Assembly: GCF_008704495.1 (NCBI RefSeq)
Contig: NZ_CP023699.1
Span: 558,001 to 622,000 of the forward strand
Direction: 5' to 3'
Origin: Streptomyces kanamyceticus
GTDB lineage: Bacteria > Actinomycetota > Actinomycetes > Streptomycetales > Streptomycetaceae
DNA length: 64,000 bases
In this document: positions 1 to 47,517 of the stretch, in pieces
Position numbering within the stretch: the first letter of the stretch is position 1
Layout of the letters: every line of letters begins with the position of its first letter
Program-made: the position numbers and the translations under genes
Notes under the pieces: model-generated
Seen by the model: the letters and a program-made list of their open reading frames with translations, nothing else
What the model was told of the DNA's origin: nothing
Database searches by the model: none

Positions 1-17754
<17,754 letters not shown>

Positions 17755-17979
17755 GGGAACACCTTTCTCTCTGCTGTCCGCACGGCAGCACGAAGCCGAG
17801 CACCTGCGAATGTCGGCGACGCTAACAGCGATTCCCTGACGATCCCGCTGCCGATCCCCCTGACCATCCCCCTGCCTTGGCCGGACTCCCCTGTTGCCCA
17901 TCTAGGGGGTTGCACGAATAACGTCACACGTACTTTTCTGCCTCGTGACCGACTACGGAACGGCAGGAAGGGTGAGGTT
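17755..17979. promoter_or_regulatory. Divergent fkbB/fkbO promoter region
   Basis: This 225-bp gap separates two divergent biosynthetic genes and must hold both promoters. It contains four imperfect 11-12-bp direct repeats (17829-17875) and a notably AT-richer stretch with CTAGGGGGTTGC at 17901-17912, about 70 bp before fkbO. LAL regulators such as FkbN are expected to act here, but no verified site can be assigned from sequence alone. Confidence 0.6.
17829..17875. repeat. Four imperfect 11-12-bp direct repeats upstream of fkbB
   Basis: On the plus strand the units are CGATTCCCTGA, CGATCCCGCTGC, CGATCCCCCTGA and CCATCCCCCTGC, placed back to back. They lie 75-121 bp upstream of the fkbB start. 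They could be binding-site iterations or a simple slippage product. Confidence 0.75.
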
Positions 17980-18978
17980 ATGTCTGCGCCCGTCGCGGCA
18001 CCGTACTGCCGCTTCGAGAAGATCGGGTCGCCGGACCTCGAAGACGACGAGACGGTACTCGGCGTCATCGAACACGGCACCGGCCATACCGGGGCGTCGC
18101 TGGTGGACGGCGTCCCGCGAACCGCCTTGCACACCACGACCCGTGACGAGGAGGCGTTCGCCGAGGTCTGGCACGCGGAGCCGCCCGTCGAGTCCGGTAC
18201 GGACGACGGCATCGCGTGGGCCCGCACCGGCGAGTACCTGTTCGGTGTGGGGCGCGTCCCCGAGAGCCGCAGGTACGCCGATGCCGTCTCGGCGCTCTAC
18301 ACGCGCCTCTTCGGGCTGACCCGGTCGCTGGGATACCCGCTGCTCGCCCGTACGTGGAACTACGTCAGCGGCATCAACTCGGCGAACGCGGACGGCCTCG
18401 AGGTGTACCGGGACTTCTGCGTGGGCCGCGCCCAGGCGCTCGACGAGGGCGGCATCGACCCGGCGAGCATGCCCGCGGCCACCGGCATCGGCACGCACGG
18501 GGGCGGCATCGCCTGCGCGTTCATCGCGGCCCGCGGCGGGGTCCGGGTCAACATCGAGAACCCCGCCGTCCTCACGGCACACCACTACCCCGCGGCATAC
18601 GGCCCGCGCTCCCCGGTCTTCGCGCGGGCCACCTGGGTGGGCCCGCCGGACGGTGGCCGGCTGTTCGTTTCCGCGACGGCCGGCATTCTCGGACACGAGA
18701 CGACGCACCACGGTGACGTGACCGGTCAGTGCGAGGTCGCCCTGGACAACATCGCCCGGGTCGTCGGCGCGGAGAACCTGCGCCGCCACGGGATCCGGCG
18801 GGGGCACGTCCTCGCCGACGTCGACCACCTCAAGGTCTACGTCCGCCGCCGCGAGGACCTCGCGGCGGTGCGCCGCGTCTGCGCCGCCCGCCTGTCGAGC
18901 ACCGCGACCGTCGCGATATTGCACACCGACATCGCCCGCGGCGACCTGCTCGTCGAAATCGAGGGGGTGGTGCGGTGA
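17980..18978 (+). CDS. fkbO: FkbO, chorismatase making the DHCHC starter acid
   Basis: FkbO-type chorismatases hydrolyse chorismate to pyruvate and 4,5-dihydroxycyclohexa-1,5-dienecarboxylate, the acid loaded by FkbB. The product is 332 residues, close to the usual length, and reads as a typical FkbO/RapK relative: YLFGVGRVPESRRY, WNYVSGIN, IGTHGGGIACAF and the late HETTHHGDVTGQ block are all present. The ATG at 17980 follows a purine-rich GGAAGGGTGAGG ribosome site. Its stop overlaps the GTG of fkbP (GTGA), so the two are probably translationally coupled and start the plus-strand biosynthetic operon. Confidence 0.93.
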   Translation: MSAPVAAPYCRFEKIGSPDLEDDETVLGVIEHGTGHTGASLVDGVPRTALHTTTRDEEAFAEVWHAEPPVESGTDDGIAWARTGEYLFGVGRVPESRRYADAVSALYTRLFGLTRSLGYPLLARTWNYVSGINSANADGLEVYRDFCVGRAQALDEGGIDPASMPAATGIGTHGGGIACAFIAARGGVRVNIENPAVLTAHHYPAAYGPRSPVFARATWVGPPDGGRLFVSATAGILGHETTHHGDVTGQCEVALDNIARVVGAENLRRHGIRRGHVLADVDHLKVYVRRREDLAAVRRVCAARLSSTATVAILHTDIARGDLLVEIEGVVR

Positions 18979-21900
18979 CATCACACGGAAAGAGGCCGGG
19001 CACTCTGCGCCTTGGCGGTTCCCCAAAGAAACGGAATTCAACGAATCGGGAAATAGTCGCCGCCGACCGGGCCGAGCCGTTGCTCGCGTCTTTCGCACAG
19101 CGGCGCATCTGGTTCCTCCAGCAATTGGATCCGGACAGCAATGCCTACAATCTTCCGCTCGTGCGGCGCCTGCGCGGTCCTCTTGACCCGGCGCTTCTGG
19201 AGCGCGCGCTCACGCTCGTCGTGGCGCGGCACGAGGCATTGCGGACGGTGTTCGACGCCGCGGACGGCGAGCCCGTCCAGCGGGTGCTTCCCGTCCCGTC
19301 CCGGATCCTGCGGCACACGCGGGCCGACGGCGAGCAGGGCGCCGCCCGGCTCGTCCACGACGAGATCGCCGCGCCGTTCGACCTCTCCACCGGGCCGTTG
19401 ATCAGGGCTCTGCTGATCCGCGTCGGTGACGACGACCACGTCCTCGCGGTGACCGTGCACCATGTCGCCGCCGACGGCTGGTCGTTCGGGCTTCTCCAGC
19501 TCGAACTCGCCGCGCACTGCACGGCACTTCGGGACACGTCCCGTCCCGCCGTGCTGCCGCCGCTGCCGCTGCAGTACGCCGACTTCGCCGCCTGGGAGCG
19601 GCGCGAACTCACCGGCGCCGGGCTCGAACAGCGCCTGGCCTACTGGCGCGACCGGCTCAGCGGCGCCCCTGCCGTGCTCAAGCTGCCCACCGACCGCCCC
19701 CGCCCGCCCGTGGCCGACGCGGACGCGGGCATGGTCGAGTGGCGGCCACCGGCCGAACTGGCCGCCGCGGTCCACCGACTGGGCCGCGACGCGGGCACGT
19801 CCACGTTCATGACGCTCCTCTCGGCGTTCCAGCTCGTCCTCGCCCGGCACTCGGGCACCCGGGACGTGCTGGTCGGCACGCCCGTCGCGAACCGCACGCG
19901 GACGGAGTTCGAGGGCCTGATCGGCATGTTCGTCAACACCCTCGCGCTGCGCGGCGACCTCTCCGGCGACCCGTCGTTCCGGGAGCTCCTGGACCGCTGC
20001 CGGGCCACGGCCACGGACGCGTTCGCCCACGCCGACCTGCCGTTCGAGAACCTCATCGAGGTCGTCGCACCGGACCGCGACCTGTCGGTCAACCCGGTCG
20101 TCCAGGTGCTGCTGCAGGTGTTGCGGCGCGACGCCACGACGGCCGCGCTGCCCGGCGTCACGGCCGAGCCGTTCGGCACCGGCCGCTGGTTCACCCGCTT
20201 CGACCTCGAGTTCCACGTGTACGAGGAGGCGGACGGCGCTCTCACCGGTGAACTCCGCTACAGCCGGGCGCTGTTCGACGAGGAACGGATCACGCGGCTG
20301 CTCGACGAGTTCACGGCGGTGCTGCGGGCGGCCGCCGCCGCACCCGACACACGGCTGTCCCAGCTGCCAGGTGACGACGCGACGCCGACACCCGCGATCC
20401 CCTCGAACGACACGGCGCGGGAACTGCCCGTCGACACACTGCCGGAACTGCTGGCCGGGTACGCCGCACGGACCCCCGACGCCGTGGCCGTCACGGATCC
20501 GCGGACCTCACTCACGTACGCGGACCTTGACCGGCGCGCGAACCGCCTCGCGCACCTGCTCCGCGCGCGCGGCACCACCACCGGCGACCTCGTCGGAATC
20601 TGCGCCGACCGCGGCGTCGACCTCGTCGTCGGCATCGTAGGGATCCTCAAAGCGGGTGCCGCGTACGTGCCGCTCGATCCCGAACACCCGCCGGAGCGCA
20701 CGGCGTTCGTCCTTGCCGACGCTCAACTGACCGCGGTGGTGGCACACGAGGCCTACCGCCATCGGTTCTCCGATGTGCCGCACGTGGTGACGCCCGACGA
20801 CCCGGACCTCGACCGGCAGCCGGACACGGCGCCGCACCTCACGCTCGACCGGGACAGCCTCGCCTACGCGATCTACACGTCCGGTTCGACCGGCAAACCC
20901 AAGGCCGTGCTCATGCCCGGCGTCAGCGCCGTCAACCTGCTGCTCTGGCAGGAGCGCACGATGGGCCGCGAACCGGCGAGCCGCACGGTCCAGTTCGTGA
21001 CCGCCACGTTCGACTACTCGGTCCAGGAGATCTTCTCCGCGCTGCTCGGCGGCACGCTCGTCATCCCGCCGGACGAGGCCAGGTTCGACCCGCCGGGACT
21101 CGCCCGGTGGATGGACGAGCAGGCGATCACGCGGATCTACGCGCCGACGGCCGTGCTGCGCGCGCTGGTCGAACACGTCGACCCGCACAGCGATCAGCTC
21201 TCCGCGCTCCGGCACCTCTGCCAGGGCGGCGAGGCGCTGACTCTCGACGCGCGGCTGCGCGAACTCTGCCGACACCGGCCCCACCTGCGCGTCCACAACC
21301 ACTACGGCCCGGCCGAGAGCCAGCTCATCACCGGGTACACGCTGCCCGCCGACCCCGACACGTGGCCCGCCGCCGCACCGATCGGTCCGCCGATCGACAA
21401 CACCCGCATCCATCTGCTCGACGACGCGCTGCGACCGGTTCCCGACGGCATGCCGGGGCAGCTCTGCGTCGCCGGCGTCGGCCTCGCCCGCGGCTATCTC
21501 GCCCGCCCCGAACTGACCGCCGAGCGATGGGTGCCCGGCGGCGCCACCGGCGAGGAACGCATGTACCTCACCGGCGACCTGGCCCGCCGGGCGCCCGGCG
21601 GCGACCTCGACTTCCTCGGCCGGATCGATGACCAGGTCAAGATCCGCGGCATCCGCATCGAGCCGGGCGAGATCGAGAACGTCCTCGCCGAGGACGCCCG
21701 CGTCGCACACGCCGCCGTGTCCGTACGCGAGGATCCGCGGGGCGAGAAGTTCCTTGCCGCGTACGTCGTGCCGACCGCCGGTCCGCACGGCGACGGCCTC
21801 GCCGCGTCGTTGCGCGAAGGTCTTGCCGACCGGCTGCCCGCCTATCTCGTGCCGTCCGCCGTCGTCATCGTGGACGCGCTGCCCCGGACCACGAGCGGCA

Positions 21901-23495
21901 AGGTGGACCGGCGCGCGCTGCCCGACCCGGCGCCCGACTCGGCGGCGCCCCGGAAGGTCGCGCCCCGCAACCACGCCGAACGGGTGGTGTGCCGGATCTT
22001 CCAGGACGTGCTCGGCGTCCCGCGGGTCGGCATCGACGACGAATTCTTCGCGCTCGGCGGGCATTCCCTGCTCGCCACGCGAGTCGTCTCGCGGATCCGC
22101 GCCGAGCTGGGTGCGGACGTCGCGCTGCGGACGCTCTTCGACGCACGGACCCCCGCGGCGCTCGCCCGCGCCGTGGACGAGGCAGGACCCGCCGCCCTGC
22201 CCCCGATCCTGCCCTCCCCCTGTGCCGGGCCCACCCCCATCACCGCCGCACAGGAGCAGATGCTGCACTCGCACGGATCCCTGCTCGCCGCCCCTTCCTA
22301 CACGGTCGCCCCGTACGGGTTCCGGCTGCGCGGGCCGCTCGACCGCGACGCGCTGGACGCGGCACTGACCCGGATCACCGCACGGCACGAGCCGTTGCGG
22401 ACCGGATTCCGGGGCCGGGAGCAGATCGTCGGGCCGCCCGTCGCGGTACGTGCCGAGGTGGTCGATGTGCCGTCCGGTGACGTCGGCGCCGCGGCCCGGG
22501 TGGCCCGCGAGGAGCTGGCCCGGCCGTTCGACCTGGTGGCCGGACCGTTGCTGCGCGCCGTGCTCCTGCCGCTGGGCACCGAGGACCACGTACTGCTGCT
22601 GATGCTCCATCACCTCGCCGGTGACGGCTGGTCGTTCGACCTCCTGGTCCGGGAACTGTCGGGGGCCTCGCCCGACCTGCCGGTGTCCTATCCTGACGTG
22701 GCCCGCTGGGAGCGGATCCCGGCCGTCGTCGCGGCGCGGGAGGACGACCGGGCGTACTGGCGCCGACAGTTCGAAGGTGCCGGCGCGCCCGAGCTGCCCA
22801 CGGTCCGGCCCCGGGGCACGACCGCGCCGGACGGGCGGGCCTTCCTCTGGACGTTCGACGACGCCACGGTCGCGGCGGCACGCCGGGTCGCCGATGCCAG
22901 GAACGCGACGCTGCACGAAACCGTGCTCGGCGCCTTCGCCCTGGTCGTGGCCGAGGCCGCCGACATTGATGACGTGCTCGTCGCGACGCCGTTCGCGGAC
23001 CGGGGGCACGCCGGGACCGACCACCTCATCGGGTTCTTCGCGAAGGTACTCGCGCTGCGCATCGACGTCGGCAAGGGCAGCGGCGGCGGTGGCACACCGT
23101 CGTTCGCCGAGGTCCTGCGCCGGGTGCACACCGCGATGACCGGCGCCCACGCCCATCAGTCGGTGCCCTACTCGGCGATGCGCGCGGCGGACCCCGCACT
23201 GCCGCCGACTCCCGTGTCGTTCCAGCTCATCAGCGCGCTCAGCACGGAACTGCGGCTGCCCGGGCTGCGCACCGAGCCGTTTCCCGTCGTCGCCGAGACC
23301 GTCGACGAGATCAACGGCGAGCTGTCGGTCAATCTCTTCGACGACGGTCGCACCGTCTCGGGCGCGGTCGTCCACGACGCCGCGCTGCTCGACCGCGCGA
23401 CCGTCGACGACCTGCTCACTCGGGTGGAGTCGACGTTGCGCGCCGCCGCAGGCGACCTCACCGTACGCGTCACCGGTCAAGTGGGAAGCGAGTAG
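18975..23495 (+). CDS. fkbP: FkbP, pipecolate-incorporating NRPS (C-A-PCP-C)
   Basis: FkbP activates L-pipecolate, joins it to the finished polyketide on FkbA and closes the macrolactone. The product is 1,506 residues. The first condensation domain has HHVAADG near residue 162. The adenylation domain has [10 protein letters not shown] near 634, FDYSVQE near 680 and HYGPAES near 776. The carrier domain has LGGHSLL near 1030. The C-terminal condensation domain has HHLAGDG near 1212 and is assumed to catalyse ring closure, since no thioesterase is present here or at the end of FkbA. The GTG start overlaps the fkbO stop. The pipecolate-forming lysine cyclodeaminase (fkbL) is not in this window. 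fkbA begins two bases after the stop. Confidence 0.93.
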   Translation: MTSHGKRPGTLRLGGSPKKRNSTNREIVAADRAEPLLASFAQRRIWFLQQLDPDSNAYNLPLVRRLRGPLDPALLERALTLVVARHEALRTVFDAADGEPVQRVLPVPSRILRHTRADGEQGAARLVHDEIAAPFDLSTGPLIRALLIRVGDDDHVLAVTVHHVAADGWSFGLLQLELAAHCTALRDTSRPAVLPPLPLQYADFAAWERRELTGAGLEQRLAYWRDRLSGAPAVLKLPTDRPRPPVADADAGMVEWRPPAELAAAVHRLGRDAGTSTFMTLLSAFQLVLARHSGTRDVLVGTPVANRTRTEFEGLIGMFVNTLALRGDLSGDPSFRELLDRCRATATDAFAHADLPFENLIEVVAPDRDLSVNPVVQVLLQVLRRDATTAALPGVTAEPFGTGRWFTRFDLEFHVYEEADGALTGELRYSRALFDEERITRLLDEFTAVLRAAAAAPDTRLSQLPGDDATPTPAIPSNDTARELPVDTLPELLAGYAARTPDAVAVTDPRTSLTYADLDRRANRLAHLLRARGTTTGDLVGICADRGVDLVVGIVGILKAGAAYVPLDPEHPPERTAFVLADAQLTAVVAHEAYRHRFSDVPHVVTPDDPDLDRQPDTAPHLTLDRDSLAYAIYTSGSTGKPKAVLMPGVSAVNLLLWQERTMGREPASRTVQFVTATFDYSVQEIFSALLGGTLVIPPDEARFDPPGLARWMDEQAITRIYAPTAVLRALVEHVDPHSDQLSALRHLCQGGEALTLDARLRELCRHRPHLRVHNHYGPAESQLITGYTLPADPDTWPAAAPIGPPIDNTRIHLLDDALRPVPDGMPGQLCVAGVGLARGYLARPELTAERWVPGGATGEERMYLTGDLARRAPGGDLDFLGRIDDQVKIRGIRIEPGEIENVLAEDARVAHAAVSVREDPRGEKFLAAYVVPTAGPHGDGLAASLREGLADRLPAYLVPSAVVIVDALPRTTSGKVDRRALPDPAPDSAAPRKVAPRNHAERVVCRIFQDVLGVPRVGIDDEFFALGGHSLLATRVVSRIRAELGADVALRTLFDARTPAALARAVDEAGPAALPPILPSPCAGPTPITAAQEQMLHSHGSLLAAPSYTVAPYGFRLRGPLDRDALDAALTRITARHEPLRTGFRGREQIVGPPVAVRAEVVDVPSGDVGAAARVAREELARPFDLVAGPLLRAVLLPLGTEDHVLLLMLHHLAGDGWSFDLLVRELSGASPDLPVSYPDVARWERIPAVVAAREDDRAYWRRQFEGAGAPELPTVRPRGTTAPDGRAFLWTFDDATVAAARRVADARNATLHETVLGAFALVVAEAADIDDVLVATPFADRGHAGTDHLIGFFAKVLALRIDVGKGSGGGGTPSFAEVLRRVHTAMTGAHAHQSVPYSAMRAADPALPPTPVSFQLISALSTELRLPGLRTEPFPVVAETVDEINGELSVNLFDDGRTVSGAVVHDAALLDRATVDDLLTRVESTLRAAAGDLTVRVTGQVGSE

Positions 23496-23497
23496 CC

Positions 23498-42716
<19,219 letters not shown>

Positions 42717-42720
<4 letters not shown>

Positions 42721-43883
42721 GCCCCGACACGCACGACGAGACGACGGCCACCAGCCGGTGCCCGTTCGCGATCCAGGACGCCCACCGGGCGATCCTGGAG
42801 AGCGGCACGGTCGGCTCGTTCGATCTGTTCGGCATCAAGCACTGGCTGGTCGCCGCCGCCGAGGACGTCAAGCTGGTCACCAACGACCCGCGGTTCAGCT
42901 CGGCCGCTCCGTCCGAGATGCTGCCCGACCGGCGTCCCGGTTGGTTCTCCGGCATGGACCTGCCGGAGCACAGTCGCTACCGGCAGAAGATCGCCGGGGA
43001 CTTCACGCTGCGCGCCGCGCGCAAGCAGGAGGACTTCGTCGTCGAGGCCGCGGACTCCTGTCTGGACGACATCGAAGTCGCCGGTCCCGGCACCGACCTG
43101 ATCCCCGGGTACGCGAAGCGGCTCCCCTCCCTCGTCATCAACGCGTTGTACGGGCTCACCCTTGAGGAGGGCGAGGTACTCGAGGCGCGCATGCGCGGCA
43201 TCACGGGCTCGGTCGACCTGGACAGCGTCAAGACGCTGACCGACGACTTCTTCGCCCACGCGCTGGAGCTGGTCCGCGCCAAGCGTGACGAGCAGGGCGA
43301 CGACCTGCTGCACAGGCTCGCCTCGACCTCGGACGGTGAGATCTCGCTGAGCGACGACGAGGCGACGGGCGTGTTCGCGACGCTGCTGTTCGCCGGGCAC
43401 GACTCGGTGCAGCAGATGGTCGGTTACAGCCTCTACGCGCTGCTCAGCCACCCCGAGCAGCAGGCGGCGCTGCGCGCGCGACCGGAGCTGATCGACAACG
43501 CGGTCGAGGAGATGCTGCGCTTCCTTCCGGTCAACCAAATGGGGGTGCCGCGCGTCTGCGTCGGGGACATCGACCTACAGGGTGTGCGGATCAGTGCGGG
43601 CGACAACGTGATCCCGCTCTATTCGACGGCGAACCGCGACGCGGCGGTGTTCCCGGACCCCGATGCCTTCGACGTGACGCGTCCGCCGGAGGGGAACTTC
43701 GCGTTCGGCCACGGCATCCACAAGTGTCCGGGCCAGCACGTCGCCCGGCTGCTCATCAAGGTCGCCTGCCTGCGGTTGTTCGAGCGGTTCCCGGACATCC
43801 GCCTCACCGGTGACGTGCCGATGAACGAGGGCCTCGGGCTCTTCAGCCCGGCCGAGCTGCGGGTCACCTGGGGTACCGAGTGA
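42717..43883 (+). CDS. fkbD: FkbD, cytochrome P450 C-9 oxidase
   Basis: FkbD oxidises C-9 of the released macrocycle so that the 8,9,10-tricarbonyl unit forms. The 388-residue product has the I-helix oxygen-binding stretch LLFAGHDSVQ near 225, the ExxR-containing EEMLRFLP, and the haem loop FAFGHGIHKCPGQHVAR with Cys near 337. There is no signal peptide or membrane anchor, as normal for soluble bacterial P450s that use separate ferredoxins; none is encoded beside it. The start overlaps the fkbA stop (ATGA) and its stop overlaps the fkbM start (GTGA), so all three are probably translated together. Confidence 0.93.
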
Positions 43884-44662
43884 GCGCGGCGGTGGAGACG
43901 TTGCGGCTGCCGAACGGGACGACGGTCGCGCACATCAACGCGGGCGAGGCGCAGTTCCTGTACCGGGAGATCTTCACCGAGCGCTGCTATCTGCGCCACG
44001 GCGTGGAACTGCGCCCTGGGGACGTGGTGTTCGACATCGGCGCGAACATCGGCATGTTCACGCTCTTCGCTCATCTCGAGCGTCCCGGCGTGACCGTGCA
44101 CGCGTTCGAGCCCGCGCCGGTGCCGTTCGCCGCGCTGCGGGCGAACGCGGCACAGTACGGCATCTCGGGCCGGGTGGACCAGTGCGCGGTCTCCGACGAG
44201 ACCGGCGTGCGCAAGATGACGTTCTACCCCGACGCCACGCTGATGTCCGGCTTCCACCCGGACGCCGCGGCCCGTAAGGAGCTGTTGCGCACTCTTGGTC
44301 TCAACGGCGGATACACCGCCGAGGACGTCGACGGCATGCTGGCCCAACTGCCCGATTCGGGCGAGGAGATCGAGACCGCCGTTGTCCGCCTCTCCGACGT
44401 CATCGCCGAGCGCCGCATCGCGACGATCGGCCTCCTGAAGGTCGATGTGGAGAGGAGTGAACGGCAGGTCCTCGCCGGTGTCGACGAGGCCGACTGGCCC
44501 CGCATCCGCCAGGTCGTCGCGGAGGTCCACGACGTGGAGGGCGCGCTCGACGAGGTCGTCGCACTGCTGCGCGGCCATGGCTTCACCGTCGTCGCCGAGC
44601 AGGATCCGCTGTTCGTCGGCACGGACATCCACCAGGTCGCCGCGCGGCGTGGGACCCACTGA
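43880..44662 (+). CDS. fkbM: FkbM, SAM-dependent 31-O-methyltransferase
   Basis: FkbM methylates the 31-hydroxyl of the cyclohexyl starter ring and is the founding member of the FkbM methyltransferase family. The 260-residue product has the SAM-binding motif I VVFDIGANIGMF near residue 50, HAFEPAPVPF, and the family's LLKVDVERSERQVL block near 186. The GTG start overlaps the fkbD stop. This is the last plus-strand gene of the biosynthetic run. Its stop lies only 15 bp from the fkbN stop on the other strand, leaving little room for a terminator. Confidence 0.94.
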   Translation: MSAAVETLRLPNGTTVAHINAGEAQFLYREIFTERCYLRHGVELRPGDVVFDIGANIGMFTLFAHLERPGVTVHAFEPAPVPFAALRANAAQYGISGRVDQCAVSDETGVRKMTFYPDATLMSGFHPDAAARKELLRTLGLNGGYTAEDVDGMLAQLPDSGEEIETAVVRLSDVIAERRIATIGLLKVDVERSERQVLAGVDEADWPRIRQVVAEVHDVEGALDEVVALLRGHGFTVVAEQDPLFVGTDIHQVAARRGTH

Positions 44663-44677
44663 GCGGCCGGGGCGGGG

Positions 44678-47482
44678 CTACCCGCACCGGCGGTCGCGGT
44701 CCGCCGGCTCGCCGACGTCGGCCAGTTCCTTCGGAAGCTGCTGGCGGCCCTTCACCGCCAGTTTGCGGAACACGTTCGTGAGGTGCTGTTCCACCGTGCT
44801 GGCCGTGACGAACAGCTGCTCGGCGATCTCCCTGTTCGTACGCCCGACCGCGGCGAGCGCGGCCACCCGCCGCTCCGACTCCGTCAGTGACGCGATCCGC
44901 TGTCCCAGCGTCGCGTCCCAGGCTCCGCCGATGTCCGAGGGTTCCGCGCCGAGCCGCCGCAGGAGCGGCACGGCGCCGCACTGGGTGGCGAGGTGCCGTG
45001 CCCGGCGGAGCAGACCCCGCGCCCTGCTGTGCTGCCGGACCATGCTGGAGGCCTCTGCCAAGTCGCTGAGTACGTTTGCCAGTTCGTACTGGTCGTTGCA
45101 GGTGACCAGCAGGTCGGCGGCCTCTTCGAGCAGGTCGATCCGTTGGGGCGGCGGACTGTAGGCCGCCTGTACCCGTAACGTCTGCACGCGCGCGCGAGGG
45201 CGCATCGGCCGGGACAGCTGCTCGGAGACGAGCCGCAGTCCTTCGGCACGGTCACGGCCGAGCAGCAGCAGCGATTCGGCGGCGTCGACCCGCCACAGGG
45301 CCAGGCCCGGCACGTCGACGGCCCACCGCCGCATCCGCTCGCCGCATTCCCTGAACGCCGTGTACGCCGCCCCGTGCCGCCCGGTCGCGAGGTGGTGCTG
45401 CCCGCGGGCCCAGAGCAGGTGCAGCCCGAAGAGGCTCTCCGGCGTCTGCTGCGGCAGCGGCTCGGCGAGCCACCGCTCGGCCCTGTCGAGGTCGCCGAGC
45501 CGGATCGCGGCAACCACGGTGCTGCTCAGCGGCAGAGCGGCGGCCATTCCCCAGGTGGGCAGGTGCCGGTGGCCGAGCGCTGCCTCGCCGTACTCGACGG
45601 CTCTCATCAAGTCGCCGCGGCGCAGCGCGATCTCGGCGTTGAACCCCGCGTGGACCGCCTCGTCGGCCGGTGTCCTGGTGCCCTCGTCACCGGCCAGTTT
45701 GTCGACCCAGAACTGGACAGCATCGGTGTTCTCCGCGTAGAGCAGGGCCAGCAACGCCATGATGGCCGTGGTCCGGTCCGCCGTGGCGTCGGTGTGCTGG
45801 AGAACGCTCTCCGCGTTGGCGTCCGCCCGGTCGAGACGTCCACGCAGCGCCGCGATGACGGCTTGGTCGGCGACCGCGCGGTGCCGGGCGGGTCCGGGAA
45901 GCGAGCCGAGCCCGCCCGCGGCGAACCGATCGGTCCGGCGCAACGGATCCCACGCGCCGGGGTGGACCAGCGCGAGGGACAACTCGCCGCTGCGCAGGAG
46001 TGCGCGGTGCTGCTCGCTGTCGGCCGCGGGACGCTGCGTCGCGAGGACCTCGGCCGCCTCGCCCGGGCGCCCGCCCATCGCCAGCCAGTCGGCGAGCGAC
46101 ACGGCGTGCTCGCTGGAGAGCAGTCCCGCGCGCGACGCGGTGAGCAGCTCGGGCAGATGCCGGCCTGCCCGTACCGGATTGCAGAGGCGCTCGATCGCGG
46201 CGGCGCCGACGCGTAGTGCGGCGCGCGTGACGGGGTCGTCGGAGGCACGGTGGGCGAGTTCCAGGTATCCGGCCGCGTCGTCCAGTTCACCGCGCAGGTG
46301 GTGCTCCCGTGCGGCCCCGGTGAACAGCTCGACGGCCTCCTCGCCGTGCACCCGGCCGGCGCCGATCTGGTGGCGGGCGAGCACGTTGCCGGCCACGCCG
46401 TGGTCCCGCAGCAGCTCCAGCGCCGACTCGTGCAGGTTTCTGCGTTCCAGGGCCGACAGGTCGTCAAGGACGATGGAGCGGGCCGCCGGGTGCGGAAACC
46501 GCTCGCCCTGCAGCAGCCGTCCCTCGTTCAGCTGCTCATAGACCTGTTCGACCGCGTCCTTGTTCAGTCCGGTCATCCGCTGGACGAGCACGGCTTCGGC
46601 GCTCGCGCCGAGCACGGCGGACGCCCGGGCGACACGCAGCGCGCTCGGGCCGCAGCGGTAGAGCGAGCTGAGGTACGCGAGCCGGTACGCCCGCCCCGCG
46701 ACGACCCCCGGCCGTCCCGCTGTCCGCGCCTCCCGGATGTCATTGATCAAACCGTGCCCGAGGAGCAGGTTCCCGCCGGTCGCCCGGAACGTATCGGCGG
46801 AGACGTCCTCGTGGGTCTCCGCGCCGAGGTGCCGACGTACGAGTTCGCCGGTCTGCGCCTCGGTGAGCGGTCTGAGCGCGATCTCCTGGTAGGAGCGCAG
46901 GCTCAGCAGTTCCGCCTGGAAGCGGGAGTCGGCGGGCGTCGGTCTGCGCAGCTCGGTCAGTACGACCGCGATGCGGGCCGGGCCGATGCGGCGGGCGAGG
47001 TGGAGCAGACAGCGCAGTGATTCCGCGTCGGCGTGGTGCACGTCGTCGATGCCGATCAGGACGGGCCAGTCCGCGGCGAGCGCCAGCAGGGTGCGGGTGA
47101 ACTCGGCCCGCAGGCGGTTGTCGGTACCGGCCTGAGGGCTCTCGCACGAAGCCGTGAAGTGGGCAAGGTCCGGCGCCTGGGCGGCCAGTTCGGGATGGTC
47201 GAAGAGCTGGCCCAGCATCCCGTACGGCAGAGTGCGCTCTTCCCAGGAGCACACCGCACGGAGTGCGACGAAGCCGGACTTGGCCGCTCCGGCGTCGAGC
47301 AGCGCCGTCTTTCCGCTGGCGATGGGCCCGGTGATGGCGACGACGCCGCCCCTTCCGCTCCCCGCCCTGGTGAGTGCCCGTTGGAGGCGGCTCAGCTCGT
47401 CATCGCGGGCGATCAGTTCGTCGGGGGCTGCTCGCACTTCAGGAACCACCTCGCGGCCATCTTCTAAATCGGTCGGCGCCAT
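44678..47482 (-). CDS. fkbN: FkbN, LAL-family (LuxR) pathway activator with two TTA codons
   Basis: FkbN is the pathway-specific activator known in FK506/FK520 producers. The 934-residue product has an N-terminal ATPase module (Walker A GPIASGKTALL near 51, Walker B VLIGIDDVHHAD near 145) and a C-terminal LuxR helix-turn-helix (LTESERRVAALAAVGRTNRE to STVEQHLTNVFRKL). This is the plan of large ATP-binding LuxR regulators. The ATG at 47482 is chosen from the start of conserved sequence (MAPTDLEDG); its ribosome site is weak. TTA leucine codons at 47465-47467 (codon 6) and 45176-45178 (codon 769) imply that translation needs the bldA tRNA. fkbQ ends 35 bp upstream, so the two are probably cotranscribed. 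Confidence 0.93.
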   Translation of the reverse strand: MAPTDLEDGREVVPEVRAAPDELIARDDELSRLQRALTRAGSGRGGVVAITGPIASGKTALLDAGAAKSGFVALRAVCSWEERTLPYGMLGQLFDHPELAAQAPDLAHFTASCESPQAGTDNRLRAEFTRTLLALAADWPVLIGIDDVHHADAESLRCLLHLARRIGPARIAVVLTELRRPTPADSRFQAELLSLRSYQEIALRPLTEAQTGELVRRHLGAETHEDVSADTFRATGGNLLLGHGLINDIREARTAGRPGVVAGRAYRLAYLSSLYRCGPSALRVARASAVLGASAEAVLVQRMTGLNKDAVEQVYEQLNEGRLLQGERFPHPAARSIVLDDLSALERRNLHESALELLRDHGVAGNVLARHQIGAGRVHGEEAVELFTGAAREHHLRGELDDAAGYLELAHRASDDPVTRAALRVGAAAIERLCNPVRAGRHLPELLTASRAGLLSSEHAVSLADWLAMGGRPGEAAEVLATQRPAADSEQHRALLRSGELSLALVHPGAWDPLRRTDRFAAGGLGSLPGPARHRAVADQAVIAALRGRLDRADANAESVLQHTDATADRTTAIMALLALLYAENTDAVQFWVDKLAGDEGTRTPADEAVHAGFNAEIALRRGDLMRAVEYGEAALGHRHLPTWGMAAALPLSSTVVAAIRLGDLDRAERWLAEPLPQQTPESLFGLHLLWARGQHHLATGRHGAAYTAFRECGERMRRWAVDVPGLALWRVDAAESLLLLGRDRAEGLRLVSEQLSRPMRPRARVQTLRVQAAYSPPPQRIDLLEEAADLLVTCNDQYELANVLSDLAEASSMVRQHSRARGLLRRARHLATQCGAVPLLRRLGAEPSDIGGAWDATLGQRIASLTESERRVAALAAVGRTNREIAEQLFVTASTVEQHLTNVFRKLAVKGRQQLPKELADVGEPADRDRRCG

Positions 47483-47517
47483 GCAAAATTCTTTAGCATA
47501 TGCGGCTGTCAATGGTG

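Noticed and set aside
20508..23480. 990-residue open frame on minus inside fkbP
   Set aside because: The plus strand encodes intact A, PCP and C domains over the same bases; the minus frame is a codon-bias shadow.
44660..44680. Intrinsic terminator between fkbM and fkbN
   Set aside because: Only 15 bp separate the two stop codons and no convincing hairpin was seen.
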